Shown: positions 47,648 to 49,664 of the stretch, in pieces
How the letters are laid out: the number at the start of each line of letters is the position of its first letter
How positions within the stretch are numbered: the first letter of the stretch is position 1
NCBI RefSeq assembly: GCF_014636475.1
Contig: NZ_BMEL01000007.1
Location: 1-49,664 of the forward strand
DNA: 49,664 nucleotides
DNA from: Halobacillus andaensis
GTDB taxonomy: Bacteria > Bacillota > Bacilli > Bacillales > Halobacillaceae
Direction of reading: 5' to 3'
Position numbers and translations under genes: made by a program
The notes under the pieces: generated by a model
Seen by the model: the letters and a program-made list of their open reading frames with translations, nothing else
The model's database searches: none
Told to the model about the DNA's origin: nothing

Positions 47648-49075
47648 TTAAAACACCCAAGTCCCCTGTTCAATATACGTGTTCTGAAAGCGCGTGTTTT
47701 GCTCTAGTAATGCGCGAACGCTTCTCACTTGCTGCTCCGTCATCCGCTCCCCTTTTAAAATAAAAGGAATACCTGGAGGATAAGGTACCACAGCCTCTGC
47801 ACAAATTCGTCCAGCAGCTGCAGACCAGCTTACAAATTCAGGGGTGGCCTGTTGCATATCTTGATAACTTAAATCCAAGGATTGAACCTTTGGAAATAAA
47901 AGTTGTTCTTTCTTTATTGTATCATGCCCCTTCCCAATTTTTAATTGCCAATTCATCTTGCCTAACCGTTTCTTTAAAAGACCTAAATCAAAGCTTGGAG
48001 CAAGCCCGCAAACTAACAAAACCTGTTCAGTAGTAGCAAGCTCAGGATAAATGCCGACAGATTCCAACACTTCTGCAACTTCAAACCCCGTCCAGCCCTC
48101 TTTTGTCTCAAGAGTGAGTTTTAACAGATCATCACGTTCTGTTACAGGCAGCACGCAGAAGGGAGCATCGACTGCACTAAAAGCTTCCCTTATCTCAGAG
48201 AGATAAGAAAGCAGCTTTTCTTTCTCTCTTTCTTTAAATGTTTCTAAAAATAGACGTGACAAGTCTAAACTAGCCATTAATGGATAGGAAGGACTACTCG
48301 ATTGAAACACTTGTAAATAATACGTTAAACGAGATTTATTTACGCGAGAGCCTAACGTATGTAAAAAAGAAGACATTGTCATAGCGGGCGCCATCTTGTG
48401 AGCCGACTGCACGACAATATCAGCTCCCGCATGTAATGAAGACTTAGGAAAAGGAGGGCCTAAAGAAAAATGTACCCCGTGAGCTTCATCTACAATAACA
48501 GGAATATTGTACTCATGAATAGCCGTAATCACTTCTTCGATCGGATAGGTACGTCCAAAATAGTCAGGGTACGTTAAAATGACCGCTGCAACACGGGGAG
48601 TATGGTGCAACGCTTCTTTGATCATTCCTTCATGAATACACGTATAACGATTCGTTTCATGCTCATATTCCGGAGTGAAGAAAACAGGATGAGCTCCTGC
48701 TAATTCGATCCCATGCATAATAGACTTATGGCAGTTACGTTGGACGAGTACCTGATCTCCCGAACGGCACGTTGCTAAAATAGCAGCTAAGTTTCCTGAT
48801 GTACTTCCATTCACTAAAAAATAAGTCTCATCAGCACCAAAAAAATCGGCTGCTAACTTTTGAGCCTCGTCGATAACTTCTTCAGCCGCATGTAAATCAT
48901 CCATACCCGTAATCTCTGTCGCATCGATAGAAAGTATATCTTTGAACGTCCTTTTTCCTTTTGAAGGAAATACTTCTCCGAACTTATGCCCTGGAACATG
49001 AAACGATAAAGGATCTCGCTTTGTATGTTCAATCAACCGATCATATAGTGGAGTTTTTTGACCTTTATATTGCAT
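47648..49075 (-). CDS. yaaO: Orn/Lys/Arg decarboxylase family protein YaaO
   Basis: PLP-dependent, fold type I. Starts TPLYDRLIEHTKRDPLSFHVPGHK (in part), PLP lysine in QSAHKM, PLP-binding aspartate in VDEAHGVH. 475 residues, a short form without the N-terminal wing domain of E. coli inducible decarboxylases. The substrate is not known (B. subtilis SpeA is the arginine decarboxylase paralogue). GAAGGTG lies 6 nt before ATG 49075. First gene before tmk. Confidence 0.92.
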   Translation of the reverse strand: MQYKGQKTPLYDRLIEHTKRDPLSFHVPGHKFGEVFPSKGKRTFKDILSIDATEITGMDDLHAAEEVIDEAQKLAADFFGADETYFLVNGSTSGNLAAILATCRSGDQVLVQRNCHKSIMHGIELAGAHPVFFTPEYEHETNRYTCIHEGMIKEALHHTPRVAAVILTYPDYFGRTYPIEEVITAIHEYNIPVIVDEAHGVHFSLGPPFPKSSLHAGADIVVQSAHKMAPAMTMSSFLHTLGSRVNKSRLTYYLQVFQSSSPSYPLMASLDLSRLFLETFKEREKEKLLSYLSEIREAFSAVDAPFCVLPVTERDDLLKLTLETKEGWTGFEVAEVLESVGIYPELATTEQVLLVCGLAPSFDLGLLKKRLGKMNWQLKIGKGHDTIKKEQLLFPKVQSLDLSYQDMQQATPEFVSWSAAAGRICAEAVVPYPPGIPFILKGERMTEQQVRSVRALLEQNTRFQNTYIEQGTWVF

Positions 49076-49127
49076 GGCAATCACCTTCTACTTTCATTAT
49101 CTATCCTATATGCTACACGAAACAAAC

Positions 49128-49160
49128 GAAAAAAAACCACTCCTATTTTAATAGGAGTGG
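49128..49160 (-). terminator. csfB terminator
   Basis: Perfect 11-bp arms CCACTCCTATT and AATAGGAGTGG around TTA-type loop; T8 run on the minus strand. Confidence 0.88.
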
Positions 49161-49170
49161 AAGGTAGCAG

Positions 49171-49353
49171 CTATGAATAAATCATCGCTCGGTGAGCTTT
49201 ATTCATTTGTTCAATATAAAATTTATACTTAGGATCATCCGTGGACGTATGAATCATTTCTTTTTCACAAGAAGAACAAATATAAATGCGGAGTAAATAG
49301 ATGCCATCGTCTGTCTGTTTTGAACAAATACTACAACAGTCTGTACTTTTCAT
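49171..49353 (-). CDS. csfB: Anti-sigma factor Gin (CsfB)
   Basis: 60-residue zinc protein that inhibits sigma-G (and sigma-E in the forespore). Two CxxC pairs, CSIC and CSSC, with ICSSCEKEMIHTSTDDPKY matching Gin. A sigma-F-type promoter lies about 50 bp upstream, consistent with its forespore timing in B. subtilis. In that species it is also the first gene after an rRNA operon. Confidence 0.92.
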   Translation of the reverse strand: MKSTDCCSICSKQTDDGIYLLRIYICSSCEKEMIHTSTDDPKYKFYIEQMNKAHRAMIYS

Positions 49354-49403
49354 TCTCCAGCCTCCTCACGCTGTCTTTTATAAGACAAGCTTGCTATATC
49401 CCT

Positions 49404-49431
49404 AGTATCTCCTAATCTATGAATCCTATAC
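49404..49431 (-). promoter_or_regulatory. csfB promoter (sigma-F)
   Basis: Minus strand GTATA (49431-49427), 14-nt spacer, GGAGATACT (49412-49404), fitting GYATA-N14/16-GGNNANNNT. It resembles the fin promoter of this window. Confidence 0.65.
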
Positions 49432-49604
49432 TATTTTTTAAAAAAAGTAAGGTAGAGTTTATAAGTTAGCAGAAGAGGGCTTTTCCATTATCCTGTAAAA
49501 CTAAAAAGTCTGTCAAAAAAGCTTAGATGGATGAAAATTTGTGAGGATAAGGTTTCTTCATGTTTGCCTAGAGTAAAAAGTAAGATGAACTTATATGAAT
49601 ACAT
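49432..49604. other. Gap between csfB promoter and rRNA terminator
   Basis: About 170 bp, AT-rich, no ORF with a ribosome-binding site, no repeat and no hairpin that I recognise. Confidence 0.4.
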
Positions 49605-49635
49605 CAAAAAAACCGAAAGCATATGCTTTCGGTTT
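49605..49635 (-). terminator. rRNA operon terminator
   Basis: Perfect 11-bp arms AAACCGAAAGC and GCTTTCGGTTT around ATAT; T7 run on the minus strand, a few bases after the 5S rRNA end. Confidence 0.92.
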
Positions 49636-49642
49636 ACGTTAA

Positions 49643-49664
49643 CGTGGCAGCGTCCTACTCTCAC
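49643..49664 (-). rRNA. rrf: 5S rRNA, 3' end only
   Basis: The minus strand reads GTGAGAGTAGGACGCTGCCA, the conserved 3' end of Bacillaceae 5S rRNA. The gene continues beyond the window. It is followed at once by the rRNA terminator. Confidence 0.9.

Overview
The window is a core-chromosome segment of a spore-forming, low-GC Bacillaceae bacterium. Gene order from memory matches the csfB-to-lysS stretch near the Bacillus subtilis origin, here reversed so that nearly everything reads on the minus strand. Protein sequences are clearly Bacillus-like but not B. subtilis itself. Long acidic C-terminal tails (Ctc, FtsH) fit a moderately halophilic relative such as Halobacillus or Thalassobacillus; that genus guess is inference.

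The segment sits between two rRNA operons. The right edge holds the 3' end of a 5S rRNA gene and its terminator. The left edge holds tandem rrn promoters that fire out of the window, just beyond lysS.

In order of transcription, from right to left: csfB, yaaO, tmk, darA, yaaR, holB, ricT, yabA (replication, signalling and sporulation control); yabB, yazA, rsmI; abrB, alone on the plus strand with a Spo0A-controlled leader; metG, tatD, yabE, rnmV, rsmA; yabG, veg, sspF, ispE, purR, spoVG; glmU, prs, ctc, pth; fin, mfd, spoVT; yabM, yabN, rqcP; yabP, yabQ, divIC, yabR; a ynfA-type membrane gene; a plus-strand tRNA-Met/tRNA-Glu unit; spoIIE, yabS, yabT, tilS, hpt, ftsH; coaX, hslO; cysK; folP, folB, folK; lysS. 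Promoters can be read for much of the sporulation cascade: Spo0A (spoIIE, abrB), sigma-H (spoVG), sigma-F (fin, csfB), possibly sigma-E (yabP), sigma-G (spoVT, sspF), sigma-K (yabG), plus sigma-B (ctc) and several sigma-A sites.

Compared with B. subtilis gene order from memory, several genes are absent at their usual place: yabJ, the pab genes, the yacD foldase, yazB, dusB and the yaaN/xpaC pair. The ynfA-type gene is extra.

The least explained content lies in the gaps. Two tandem copies of a roughly 125-nt foldable element lie between the two tRNA genes and would be co-transcribed with them; their stems differ by compensatory changes. A second, roughly 125-bp palindromic element occurs at 18.2 and 43.6 kb, with a possible decayed relative at 22.6 kb; at 18 and 22.6 kb the element is flanked by duplicated terminator stems. 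Two near-identical hairpins with 17-bp perfect arms bracket sspF. A 19-codon ORF with a good ribosome-binding site follows folK.
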